Origin: Exiguobacterium sp. 9-2
GTDB lineage: Bacteria; Bacillota; Bacilli; Exiguobacteriales; Exiguobacteriaceae
NCBI RefSeq assembly: GCF_036287235.1
Contig: NZ_CP142850.1
Span: forward strand, 584,001 to 648,000
Direction of reading: 5' to 3'
Length of the DNA stretch: 64,000 bases
The position numbers were made by a program, and so were the translations under genes. Shown here piece after piece: positions 27,411 to 34,642 of the stretch. Each line of letters starts with the position of its first letter. Positions within the stretch are counted from its first letter, which is position 1. The notes beneath the pieces are model-generated. The model saw only the letters and a program-made list of their open reading frames with translations, had not been told where the DNA came from and searched no databases.

Positions 27411-27462
27411 TATCTGACGATTGCTTTAGTTTTAGAAAGCGGTCGTCAGATACTTTTTCAAA
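27411..27462 (+). terminator. Terminator of the teichoic acid cluster
   Basis: TATCTGACGATTGCTTT pairs with AAAGCGGTCGTCAGATA (two G-U pairs) and is followed by CTTTTTC. Confidence 0.8.
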
Positions 27463-27467
27463 ACTAA

Positions 27468-27483
27468 TGTGAAACATTGAACA
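27468..27483 (+). promoter_or_regulatory. Possible Fnr half-symmetric box upstream of fnr
   Basis: TGTGAAACATTGAACA matches 8 of 10 fixed bases of the Fnr box TGTGA-N6-TCACA and lies 80-95 bases before the fnr start. It may allow autoregulation. One arm is poor, so confidence is low. Confidence 0.35.
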
Positions 27484-27562
27484 AAGTTTGACAATCTTTT
27501 GAAAATCCATTCTTTTGAACTGTGATGTTCTATACTAAAAGCAGAAGAAAAGGAGAGGAGAA

Positions 27563-28276
27563 ATGGATATGCTGACTTGTGGAACGACTGAAGCGAATAC
27601 ATTCATCTTATCACCTGAGACAAGAACGTTACTAGAGAGCTTCATGACGGAAACGACGTTCAAAAAGGATTCCATCGTCTGTTGGGAAGGGGAAATGAAC
27701 GACAAGTTGTTTTATGTGAAACAAGGAGGCGTCAAACTATCGAAGTTGACGAAAAAAGGCAGTCCATTACTCATGTTCTTATATTTCAAAGGGGATCTAT
27801 TTGGTGAATTTGATGTAGGAGAAGCTTTTCCGAGTTCATACAGTATCGAGACGATGGAGGATAGTATCATCGGTTTCCTCTCAAAAGAAAAATTAGAGGA
27901 ACTCATGAGAAAGGATGGTACTTTTGCGCTTGAGATCATGCGGTGGCAAGCATTGATGCGGAAACAGACGGAGACTAAATTGCGCGACTTGCTATTGTTC
28001 GGAAAACCGGGTGCGTTAGCTTCGACGTTACTTCGTCTCATCGCGATGGAAGGGGAACAAGTAGGAGAAACCTACCGTCTTGCAAAACGTCCATCCGATG
28101 GGGAGTTTGGTCAATTGATTGGCGCACCGCGTGAAACGGTCAATCGGATGTTCTCCCAGTGGAAAAAAGAAGGTGTCATTTCGATGACGCCAAAAGAAAT
28201 CATCATTCATGATGCACAATATCTGCGTGATCTGTGTCATTGTGAAGGATGCCCAGCAGGTGTTTGTCGAATTTAA
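27563..28276 (+). CDS. fnr: Oxygen-sensing regulator Fnr, Bacillus type
   Basis: 237-aa Crp/Fnr family regulator for low-oxygen gene control. Cyclic-nucleotide-like sensor domain (residues about 20-140), dimer helix, and a helix-turn-helix with FGQLIGAPRETVNRMFSQWKKEG, where the ETxNR pattern is that of Fnr/Crp recognition helices. The C terminus CHCEGCPAGVC places cysteines at 227, 230 and 235, the same C-X2-C-X4-C spacing that binds the [4Fe-4S] cluster in Bacillus subtilis Fnr, and an Asp at 142 (KLRDLLLFG) fits its fourth ligand. E. coli Fnr instead has N-terminal cysteines. The next operon has an Fnr box in activating position. Alternative start two codons in. Confidence 0.92.
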   Translation: MDMLTCGTTEANTFILSPETRTLLESFMTETTFKKDSIVCWEGEMNDKLFYVKQGGVKLSKLTKKGSPLLMFLYFKGDLFGEFDVGEAFPSSYSIETMEDSIIGFLSKEKLEELMRKDGTFALEIMRWQALMRKQTETKLRDLLLFGKPGALASTLLRLIAMEGEQVGETYRLAKRPSDGEFGQLIGAPRETVNRMFSQWKKEGVISMTPKEIIIHDAQYLRDLCHCEGCPAGVCRI

Positions 28277-28287
28277 TAGATAGTGTA

Positions 28288-28345
28288 CAAACAATTCAAA
28301 CGTGAAGCAGAATTTTCTGTCTCATGTATGGATTGTTTTTTTGTA
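28288..28345 (+). terminator. Terminator of fnr
   Basis: AAACAATTCAAACGTG pairs imperfectly with CATGTATGGATTGTTT, followed by a T run (about 28335-28342). The rest of the 230-base gap up to 28507 holds the oxidase operon promoter. Confidence 0.6.
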
Positions 28346-28428
28346 GATGAGTCGTGCCTCCTTCTCTTGTTCAGATGTGAACTTTCTGTGTGTTTTTAGA
28401 AAGAAAAGTGCGGATTCTTCACATTTGA

Positions 28429-28444
28429 AGTGATATATATCACA
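28429..28444 (+). promoter_or_regulatory. Fnr box of the ba3 oxidase operon
   Basis: AGTGATATATATCACA matches TGTGA-N6-TCACA at 9 of 10 fixed bases and is a perfect dyad over GTGATATATATCAC. Its centre (28436.5) lies about 41-42 bases before the transcription start predicted from the TACAAT box, the classic position for activation by Fnr/Crp family proteins. Confidence 0.75.
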
Positions 28445-28466
28445 GTTTCCGAACTTACTGAATTCT

Positions 28467-28472
28467 TACAAT
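28467..28472 (+). promoter_or_regulatory. -10 box of the ba3 oxidase operon
   Basis: TACAAT 36 bases before the first start codon, with no recognisable -35 box, as expected for an activator-dependent promoter. Confidence 0.5.
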
Positions 28473-28507
28473 AAAGACAAGTTCAAAGCAGGAGAGGAGT
28501 AATCACC

Positions 28508-28621
28508 ATGGACCAAAAATCAGAATCAAACCTCAAAGGAACATTTATTGCCGTCCTGATCGTAGCAGGTATCATCATTGGGATGTGGAGCTCAATCTTT
28601 CTACTATTCTTATCACGGTAA
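28508..28621 (+). CDS. ba3-type cytochrome c oxidase subunit IIa
   Basis: 37-aa single-span membrane protein: polar MDQKSESNLKG, a hydrophobic helix TFIAVLIVAGIIIGMW, and a short end FLLFLSR. This matches the tiny subunit IIa (CbaD) of ba3-type oxidases, which is encoded next to subunits II and I and packs beside subunit I. A strong AGGAGAGGAG lies at 28490-28499. It is the first gene of the operon, 12 bases before subunit II. Its size makes it easy to miss in automated annotation. Confidence 0.85.
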   Translation: MDQKSESNLKGTFIAVLIVAGIIIGMWSSIFLLFLSR

Positions 28622-28633
28622 GGGGGAGTCACA

Positions 28634-29104
28634 ATGCATATTCATCGTCTAGAAAAAATCTGGCTGATTTTTGGAACACTGATGCTTGGCGTCTTTTTAA
28701 CCATCATCGGCGTATCCGCTTTTGCATCCGGAAATCAACCGCCATCCGATGCAACATTGATTGATCCGACGAAAGTTGATCAAACGAAACCATTCGACAA
28801 GCCAGGACTAAAAAAAATCGATGACGACCGATACGAAGCGATCATCGTCGCACAAGCGTTCCAATTCACACCAAAAGATATGGTCATTCCCAAAGGGGCA
28901 ACGGTTGATTTTTTGGTGACATCAAAAGATGTTGTCCACGGCTTTGAAATTGTCAAGACGAATGTCAATATGATGGTCGTTCCTGGTCATATCAATTCCA
29001 TTGAATATACATTCAAGGAAGCTGGCGAGTATTTGGTCGTCTGTAATGAATACTGTGGATCGGGTCATCATATGATGGCAACCAAAATCAAGGTGGTGGA
29101 ATAA
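28634..29104 (+). CDS. ba3-type cytochrome c oxidase subunit II
   Basis: 156-aa subunit with one N-terminal membrane anchor (residues about 9-32) and an extracellular cupredoxin domain that carries the CuA centre receiving electrons from cytochrome c. CuA ligands are visible: His in DVVHGFE and the CNEYCGSGHHMM block (two Cys, His, Met). The short length and single anchor are typical of the ba3/B-family oxidases, unlike the two-anchor aa3 subunit II. It overlaps nothing: 12 bases after subunit IIa, one base before subunit I. Confidence 0.93.
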   Translation: MHIHRLEKIWLIFGTLMLGVFLTIIGVSAFASGNQPPSDATLIDPTKVDQTKPFDKPGLKKIDDDRYEAIIVAQAFQFTPKDMVIPKGATVDFLVTSKDVVHGFEIVKTNVNMMVVPGHINSIEYTFKEAGEYLVVCNEYCGSGHHMMATKIKVVE

Positions 29105-29105
29105 G

Positions 29106-30797
29106 ATGAATGCCATTTCAAAAAAATTAAGACAGTTCGAGATGGAGCGTGGTCTGCCTGCTACCGTCATCGGAATTAAGGAAGCGAAGCTCGCTTTCGC
29201 ACATGTTAGTTTTTCACTCGTTGCCTTATTGATTGGTGGTTTATGTGGATTGTTGCAAACGATGGTACGGACAGGTGTCATTCCAGAAATTGCTGGAGTC
29301 GGCTACTATGAGCTTCTCACTGCCCACGGGTTAATGCTTGCGATCGTCTTTACGACATTATTCATATTTGGATTACTGTTTTCATTTTTAGGTCAATCCT
29401 TTGGACGTTTCGAAGACTTTCCTCGACGTCTCGGGTGGGTTGGATTCTGGTTCATGATCCTTGGTGTCATCCTCGTCACATGGATGGTACTTGCAGGAGA
29501 AGCTTCCGTCCTCTATACATTCTATGCACCACTCAAGGCACATCCAGTATTTTATATTGGACTCGTCATCTTCGTCGTCGGAACGTGGATTGCTTCTGGT
29601 GCCATGTTCCGTATGTATGCTGATTATAAACGGGAACACCCTGGCGTTCATCCACCACTTCAAGCATACATGAGTATTATGACTGCCTTATTATGGGTGG
29701 TTGCGACACTCGGAGTAGCAGCGACGATTCTCTTTCAGCTCCTTCCCTTATCCCTTGGTTGGACGGATAAGGTCGGAATCGAGCTATCCCGGACGCTATT
29801 TTGGTACTTTGGTCATCCACTCGTCTATTTCTGGTTGTTACCTGCCTACATCGTCTGGTATACAGTCATCCCGAAAATCGTTGGTGGAAAGGTTTTTTCT
29901 GACGCGTTAGCACGTATGTCATTTTTATTGTTCCTCCTCTTTTCGTTCCCGGTTGGTTTTCACCATCAATTGTTAGAGCCGGGGATTTCTGCTTTTTGGA
30001 AGTATGTCCAAGTCGTCTTAACGTTCCTCGTCATCATTCCATCATTGATGACAGCCTTCTCGATGTTTGCGACTTTTGAGTTGGCGGGTCGTCGGAAAGG
30101 GGCGACCGGGGTATTTGGTTGGGTGAAAAAAATGCCGTATCGCGATGTACGTTTTCTTGCACCGTTCATCGGGATGTTGTTCTTCATTCCTGCAGGTGCA
30201 GGTGGTGTCATCAACGCATCCCATCAACTAAACATCATCGTTCACAATACGTTATGGGTCACAGGACACTTTCATATCACGGTCGGTGCCGCTGTGGCAT
30301 TGACGTTCTTTGGAACGGCTTACTGGCTTGTCCCGCTCTTACGTGGTCGAACGTTAACAGCGGCAATGAATCGTCTTGGGCTTATTCAAACGGCTGCCTG
30401 GACGATCGGAATGCTCTTCATGTCGACAGCAATGCATATATCAGGTCTACTCGGTAATCCACGACGGACGGGTCCTGCCGCCTACTTCAAAGATTCGATC
30501 GTCGCTGACTGGATTCCATATCATGTCGCCATGGCAATTGGTGGGACGATTTTATTCATCTCGATTTTATTGTTCTTGTATGCGATGTTCCAACTTGCAT
30601 TTCGTACACCAAAAGGAACGGAAGAATTTCCGATTGCTGAAACGGAAGAAGAGGCGATGGCAACGCCACTCTTCTTTGAAAATTGGAAGCTATGGATTTT
30701 TGTAACGTTCGCTTTGATTGCGTTTGCGTACACAGTACCGATTTGGCATATGATTGAAAACGCCCCTCCAGGCGCTCCGGGATGGAAGCTTTGGTAA
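29106..30797 (+). CDS. ba3-type cytochrome c oxidase subunit I
   Basis: 563-aa haem-copper oxidase catalytic subunit, B family, with about 13 membrane segments. Haem and copper ligands are seen in LTAHGLMLAIV (low-spin haem His), FGHPLVYFWLLPAYIVWYTVIP (CuB His with the cross-linked Tyr four residues on), and the HH pair/haem His region HQLNIIVHNTLWVTGHFHITVG. B-family enzymes have high oxygen affinity, which agrees with control by Fnr. Start ATG immediately follows the subunit II stop. Ends before a terminator shared with liaR on the other strand. Confidence 0.94.
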   Translation: MNAISKKLRQFEMERGLPATVIGIKEAKLAFAHVSFSLVALLIGGLCGLLQTMVRTGVIPEIAGVGYYELLTAHGLMLAIVFTTLFIFGLLFSFLGQSFGRFEDFPRRLGWVGFWFMILGVILVTWMVLAGEASVLYTFYAPLKAHPVFYIGLVIFVVGTWIASGAMFRMYADYKREHPGVHPPLQAYMSIMTALLWVVATLGVAATILFQLLPLSLGWTDKVGIELSRTLFWYFGHPLVYFWLLPAYIVWYTVIPKIVGGKVFSDALARMSFLLFLLFSFPVGFHHQLLEPGISAFWKYVQVVLTFLVIIPSLMTAFSMFATFELAGRRKGATGVFGWVKKMPYRDVRFLAPFIGMLFFIPAGAGGVINASHQLNIIVHNTLWVTGHFHITVGAAVALTFFGTAYWLVPLLRGRTLTAAMNRLGLIQTAAWTIGMLFMSTAMHISGLLGNPRRTGPAAYFKDSIVADWIPYHVAMAIGGTILFISILLFLYAMFQLAFRTPKGTEEFPIAETEEEAMATPLFFENWKLWIFVTFALIAFAYTVPIWHMIENAPPGAPGWKLW

Positions 30798-30814
30798 TCG
30801 TTTCGTCCAACATC

Positions 30815-30857
30815 AAAACCCCGAACGGTCTCTGACTAAGAGACGATTCGGGGTTTT
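30815..30857. terminator. Bidirectional terminator between oxidase operon and liaR
   Basis: AAAACCCCGAACGGTCTC, loop TGACTAA, and GAGACGATTCGGGGTTTT with a T run. Confidence 0.85.
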
Positions 30858-30896
30858 TGGCATGCGCTTAAAGAATAAGTAATGAAGGGCTAAATC

Positions 30897-31526
30897 TTAT
30901 TTGACGAGATTATGCTTGAAGGCATAGACGACAGCTTGTGTACGGTCTACGACATCTAGTTTTGATAAGATGTTCGAGACGTGTGTTTTGACGGTTTTTA
31001 AGGAAATGAATAATTCGTCCGCAATCTCTTGGTTCGCCATACCACGAGCCATCAATTGAAGAACTTCCTGCTCACGTTCCGTTAAATCATCATGTAAGTG
31101 TGTCGTAGGACGACGAAGACGTTCCATCATTTTACCGGTCACTTGTGCTGCCATGACGGATTGACCGTTTGCTGTCTTGCGAATCGCTTCTGCGATGTCA
31201 AAGGCGCTAGCTGTCTTTAAAACGTAACTCATCGCACCCGCTTCAATGACAGGATAGACTTTCTCGTCATCAAGAAAACTCGTCACGACGAGAATTTTTG
31301 CTTCCGGCCAGTCTTTGCGGATCAACCGGGTTCCTTCGACGCCATCAACTGGCTCCATCACTAAATCCATCAAGATAACATCCGGTCGGTGTTCGAGCGC
31401 TAGCAAGGCTCCCACTTGACCATCCGAAGCTTCAGCGACGACCTCGATGTCTGTTTGTGTGGAAAGGAAAGCAGACACACCGGCCCGGACCATCTCGTGG
31501 TCATCTACTAATAATACGCGTATCAT
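30897..31526 (-). CDS. liaR: Cell envelope stress response regulator LiaR
   Basis: 209-aa NarL/LuxR-type response regulator. Receiver: VLLVDDHEMVRAG, phospho-acceptor Asp in VILMDLVMEPVDG, conserved Lys in SYVLKTASAF. Output: LuxR helix-turn-helix LTEREQEVLQLMARGMANQEIADELFISLKTVKTHVSNILSKL. As the last gene of liaI-H-F-S-R it is LiaR/VraR, which answers cell-wall antibiotics that block the lipid II cycle. It overlaps liaS by four bases. Known family behaviour is activation of liaI transcription. Confidence 0.93.
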   Translation of the reverse strand: MIRVLLVDDHEMVRAGVSAFLSTQTDIEVVAEASDGQVGALLALEHRPDVILMDLVMEPVDGVEGTRLIRKDWPEAKILVVTSFLDDEKVYPVIEAGAMSYVLKTASAFDIAEAIRKTANGQSVMAAQVTGKMMERLRRPTTHLHDDLTEREQEVLQLMARGMANQEIADELFISLKTVKTHVSNILSKLDVVDRTQAVVYAFKHNLVK

Positions 31527-32548
31527 ACTTGCACCATCCGATCTTTTCTAAGTTTTACTTCGATTTGGGTTCCTTGTCCAGGAACACTGACGAGACGAAT
31601 CGTTCCACCCATCTCAGCCGTTCGTTCTCGCATCGAATTGATGCCATAAGAGGCAAGTTTTTTTTCATCCACAACAAATCCAACACCATCATCATTCATG
31701 CTCAGGATAATTGTTTCGTTGAATTCTCGGAGCTCAATATCCATATGGGACGCTTTCGCGTGACGTAAGGCATTCGTTAATCCTTCTTGAACGATCCGGA
31801 ACAACTCGTTTTCGATTTGTCGTGGGAGTGACATCTCTTCTAACTTCCAACTCAATTGTGTGGACTGCTTTCTAGATAATTCTTCGAGCAGTTGAGAAAG
31901 TCCTTGTTGTAACGTCATTCCTTCGAGTTCGACGGGACGAAGTTGAAGTAAGAGCGAACGCATTTCAGACTGTGCCGTTTGTGCCATCGTCTCGACCATT
32001 TCGATTTGTTTGGCAGCAGCTTCAGGTTGAGACAAAATCGTCTGTTTGGCTGCTGTCGTCATCATCGAGATGGCATAAAGTTGTTGTGAAACGGAGTCGT
32101 GTAAATCACGTGCGAGTCGCTTGCGTTCTTCGGTGACAGCTTGAATCCGTACCTGTTCGACGTGCTGCGGACGCGTGCTGATCTTTTGAACGGTCTCGAC
32201 TTGCTCGTCAATACGTTTTCCAATTCGTGACAGGCGTGTCAACGTATGAAAATAGGGACCGGGAACAATTGTGACATCTTTTCCTTGCTCCAGTTCGATA
32301 ATGGCAGTCGTGACACGCTTGAAGTCACGACGCAAGAAAAAATAATGCATGCTACCGATAGCAAGCGGCAGTAGTAATGAGAGTCCGATGACGAGTAAAA
32401 GGACAGGAAAGTCTTGCTGACGGACGAAGAGAACATGCCAATCGACTTGGCGTGTACTTAAGAATAACAACGTCGTCATGACGGCTGTCAAGAAGCCCGT
32501 CATGACTTGCAGAGCGATGACACCAAGCGGAAATTGATCACGCTTCAT
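31523..32548 (-). CDS. liaS: Sensor histidine kinase LiaS
   Basis: 341-aa membrane kinase of the LiaS/VraS group. Two N-terminal membrane segments (about 10-30 and 45-68) with a very short outer loop, so it is an intramembrane-sensing kinase; then a linker coiled coil, HisKA_3 with RKRLARDLHDSVSQQLYAISMM holding the phosphorylated His, and HATPase with EGLTNALRHAKAS and DDGVGF. ATGA overlaps with liaF (before) and liaR (after) couple the three gene products. LiaF is known to hold LiaS in check without stress. Confidence 0.93.
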   Translation of the reverse strand: MKRDQFPLGVIALQVMTGFLTAVMTTLLFLSTRQVDWHVLFVRQQDFPVLLLVIGLSLLLPLAIGSMHYFFLRRDFKRVTTAIIELEQGKDVTIVPGPYFHTLTRLSRIGKRIDEQVETVQKISTRPQHVEQVRIQAVTEERKRLARDLHDSVSQQLYAISMMTTAAKQTILSQPEAAAKQIEMVETMAQTAQSEMRSLLLQLRPVELEGMTLQQGLSQLLEELSRKQSTQLSWKLEEMSLPRQIENELFRIVQEGLTNALRHAKASHMDIELREFNETIILSMNDDGVGFVVDEKKLASYGINSMRERTAEMGGTIRLVSVPGQGTQIEVKLRKDRMVQV

Positions 32549-33264
32549 ATCGAAGACACCTCCACGTTGCCAATACCGAGCATGACATGAATACGAACCT
32601 TCCGCGTCGCTTCACCATATTCTGGTGCTCGGAATTGAATGCGTCGATTGAAGAAGGTCGGAATACGGCGGATGTCCGTCTTGACGCTTCCGAAGCCGAT
32701 CGACGTGTCGAGCGTATAATCATAACCGGACGGTAAAAGAATCCGGACGTCCCCGACGACGCCACTGACGACGATCAATGTTTCACCTTCCGGGACATAG
32801 GCATGCGTCAAATCGATTTCTAAATCCTTGACGATGAACTGTTCACTTAAGTCCTGTAAGACATACGGTGCATCGGCCTGGGTCGAGAAGGAGTAAGCTG
32901 GTTGAATCTTGATGCCTTCCTCTTCATATTGATGGGGGGCAATCCGTGAAAACAAAAATTCACGGACAGAATGCCGTGTCACAAGAATGATCCCAAGATA
33001 GAGCAAAATTCCGGCAATGACAAAACCGATGGCAGCCGAACTGAGGACGACGCCAGCAAGAATGATCGTACCGACGATATAAAAGAGGATCGCTAGTTTT
33101 TCATGATTGCGCCGCCGGAAATGAATCCCGACGTAATACAGCAGGAAAGGGAATAAGACACCGAACAATACATTTCCTGCACCGGATAATAGGTCATAGA
33201 ATAGACCAAGGGCGAACAGGATCGATACGTAACCGACCAGTTGTTTCGTACTTAATCGTCGCAC
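32545..33264 (-). CDS. liaF: LiaF-like negative regulator of LiaRS
   Basis: 239-aa membrane protein. About four membrane segments (residues 7-110) are followed by a cytoplasmic beta-rich LiaF C-terminal domain (formerly DUF2154) with IDLTHAYVPEGETLIVVSGVVGDVRILLP. The GTG at 33264 is chosen because GAAAGGAGA lies six bases upstream; a longer in-frame ATG at 33300 would begin inside a hairpin and would place that ribosome site within the coding sequence. It overlaps liaS by ATGA. Function by family: inhibits LiaS. Confidence 0.88.
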   Translation of the reverse strand: MRRLSTKQLVGYVSILFALGLFYDLLSGAGNVLFGVLFPFLLYYVGIHFRRRNHEKLAILFYIVGTIILAGVVLSSAAIGFVIAGILLYLGIILVTRHSVREFLFSRIAPHQYEEEGIKIQPAYSFSTQADAPYVLQDLSEQFIVKDLEIDLTHAYVPEGETLIVVSGVVGDVRILLPSGYDYTLDTSIGFGSVKTDIRRIPTFFNRRIQFRAPEYGEATRKVRIHVMLGIGNVEVSSI

Positions 33265-33285
33265 GATCAATCTCCTTTCTAACAT

Positions 33286-33314
33286 GACAAAGGGAGGCAT
33301 ACGCCTCCTTCGTC
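33286..33314 (-). terminator. Hairpin between liaH and liaF
   Basis: GACGAAGGAGGC, loop GTAT, GCCTCCCTTTGTC on the minus strand, ten bases after the liaH stop, with only a partial T run. It probably works as a leaky terminator or RNA stabiliser that makes liaI-liaH transcripts more abundant than liaFSR, as is known for B. subtilis. Confidence 0.6.
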
Positions 33315-33323
33315 ATGAACTGC

Positions 33324-33941
33324 TTATTGGTGAATGCGGCGTTCGAGTTCAGCGATACGCGCATCGATATCATCTTCATCAACGGCTGGTTGTTTTGCTT
33401 CAGGTTCTTCCGCCGTGAACGGATGTGCTTCTTCTTTTATAGTAGCATTTGGTTCGCGATCTAGCACCTGGTTCATCTTGTTTTTTAAGTTCGAAACGTT
33501 TTCGCGCATCATCCATTCGTACCGTTTGTTCTGTAGGTCTTCGAGCTTCAACTTCAATTCGAGGGCTTCACGTTCAAGCTCATTTAACTCACGTTTCGTT
33601 TCAGCGACGAGTTCTTCGAAGAACCGGTATTGCTCTCCGTAATGTTTCGATTCGATGGCAGCACGTTCGGCGAGTTGCTGTTCACCGGCTTCATTTGCGA
33701 TTTCAACTTGTTTGAAGCGTTTATCGGCTAAATCCTTCGCTTCTTCCTGCTTTTGAGTCAGTTCCAGCAATAATGTCCGTTGACGCTCAAGTAGTCGATC
33801 AATCTCTTTTAAATCAGCTTCTGTAGATCGAATATGACGAACGAGCTTTTTAGCAGGTACTTCGCCCTGTTCAGCGGCTTTTTTGACTTCTGTCATCATT
33901 TGTGTCGCAAAATCATTGAGTTGATCAAACACGTTTTTCAT
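33324..33941 (-). CDS. liaH: PspA/IM30-family stress protein LiaH
   Basis: 205-aa, almost entirely coiled-coil protein rich in Glu, Lys, Arg and Gln, without membrane segments. PspA/IM30 proteins form large rings on the cytoplasmic membrane face and protect it under envelope stress. The N terminus MKNVFDQLNDFATQMMTEVKKA matches the family's short amphipathic start. A second acidic tail (PFTAEEPEAKQPAVDEDDID) precedes a last short helix. AAGGAGGAATTTTTC stands before the ATG. Preceded by liaI (51 bases) and followed by the hairpin and liaF. Main effector of the Lia response. Confidence 0.88.
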   Translation of the reverse strand: MKNVFDQLNDFATQMMTEVKKAAEQGEVPAKKLVRHIRSTEADLKEIDRLLERQRTLLLELTQKQEEAKDLADKRFKQVEIANEAGEQQLAERAAIESKHYGEQYRFFEELVAETKRELNELEREALELKLKLEDLQNKRYEWMMRENVSNLKNKMNQVLDREPNATIKEEAHPFTAEEPEAKQPAVDEDDIDARIAELERRIHQ

Positions 33942-33991
33942 GAAAAATTCCTCCTTGAAAGTGGTAAACAGTATGGGTATTATCTTTAAAT

Positions 33992-34369
33992 TTAGAATCG
34001 TTTTTCGTCTAAGTCTTTCCAGTCAGCTTCAAAATGTGTTGTTGACGTACGGCGGCGGTTAAAGAGATCTTGAACATTGACACGCTGTAGTTTCATACGC
34101 ATGTAACCAACGTACAATGCGATGGCTGCTGCGATTCCGATGACTGCCCAGATGTTTGAGAGGGCAAGTCCGATTCCGATGGCTGCTAGAAATCCGAAAC
34201 CGAGTTTCGCTGGCCATTTGTTCGATTGCATGAACTTACTGATCGAATAGAACGCAAGTAATGCCCCTAAACCAAGTCCGATCATATGTGGTAATGTTCC
34301 GATGACAACGGCGAGTAATGCGAGTCCGGCAAGAACCATCACCAATTGTTTTCCTTTCGATTGCTTCAT
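33992..34369 (-). CDS. liaI: LiaI-like membrane anchor protein
   Basis: 125-aa protein with four hydrophobic segments between residues 8 and 88 and a charged cytoplasmic tail (MKLQRVNVQDLFNRRR onwards). Bacillus LiaI, of about 126 aa, anchors LiaH to the membrane; position as first gene of the lia operon, length and topology agree, although primary sequence alone is weakly diagnostic. Upstream on the minus strand a TATTAT/TATAAA -10 region (plus positions 34396-34404) follows a dyad with GTCC/GGAC ends and a TCGTACGA core centred near 34424, a possible LiaR operator. Confidence 0.75.
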   Translation of the reverse strand: MKQSKGKQLVMVLAGLALLAVVIGTLPHMIGLGLGALLAFYSISKFMQSNKWPAKLGFGFLAAIGIGLALSNIWAVIGIAAAIALYVGYMRMKLQRVNVQDLFNRRRTSTTHFEADWKDLDEKRF

Positions 34370-34555
34370 GAGGAAGCCTCCCTTGTGTTGATACCTTTAT
34401 AATACGGAAGTCCTTCTGTTCGTACGACGCTCTTTGGACCGTATTTGCTCTCGGGCTTAAGGCGGAGAGAAGGTCTGACTTTGAGGGAAGCGCTACCAGA
34501 AACATTGATTGATATGATATTCTATAAAGGAATCGAATCGAGAGGAGTGATGTTG

Positions 34556-34624
34556 ATGAGTGCAACAATCAACGCTAAAAAAGTAACATGTGTCGAAAAC
34601 CAGGGAGGGGTTTCCCTCCCTTAA
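34556..34624 (+). CDS. Possible 22-aa leader ORF before rsgA
   Basis: A short frame starting ATG at 34556 with AGGAG at 34543-34547 encodes MSATINAKKVTCVENQGGVS plus two residues and stops at 34624, 18 bases before the rsgA start. Its last third is the stem GGGAGGG/CCCTCCC. Ribosomes on it would disrupt that stem, which could influence rsgA translation. It may also be chance; nothing shows that it is translated. The remainder of the 34370-34555 region holds the lia promoter on the other strand. Confidence 0.35.
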   Translation: MSATINAKKVTCVENQGGVSLP

Positions 34625-34642
34625 ATCAGAGGAGGAAACCAT

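Noticed and set aside
28429-28444. The dyad before the oxidase operon as a Crp-type cAMP site
   Set aside because: Bacilli generally lack cAMP-Crp control and a canonical Fnr gene is next to it, so Fnr is the simpler reading.
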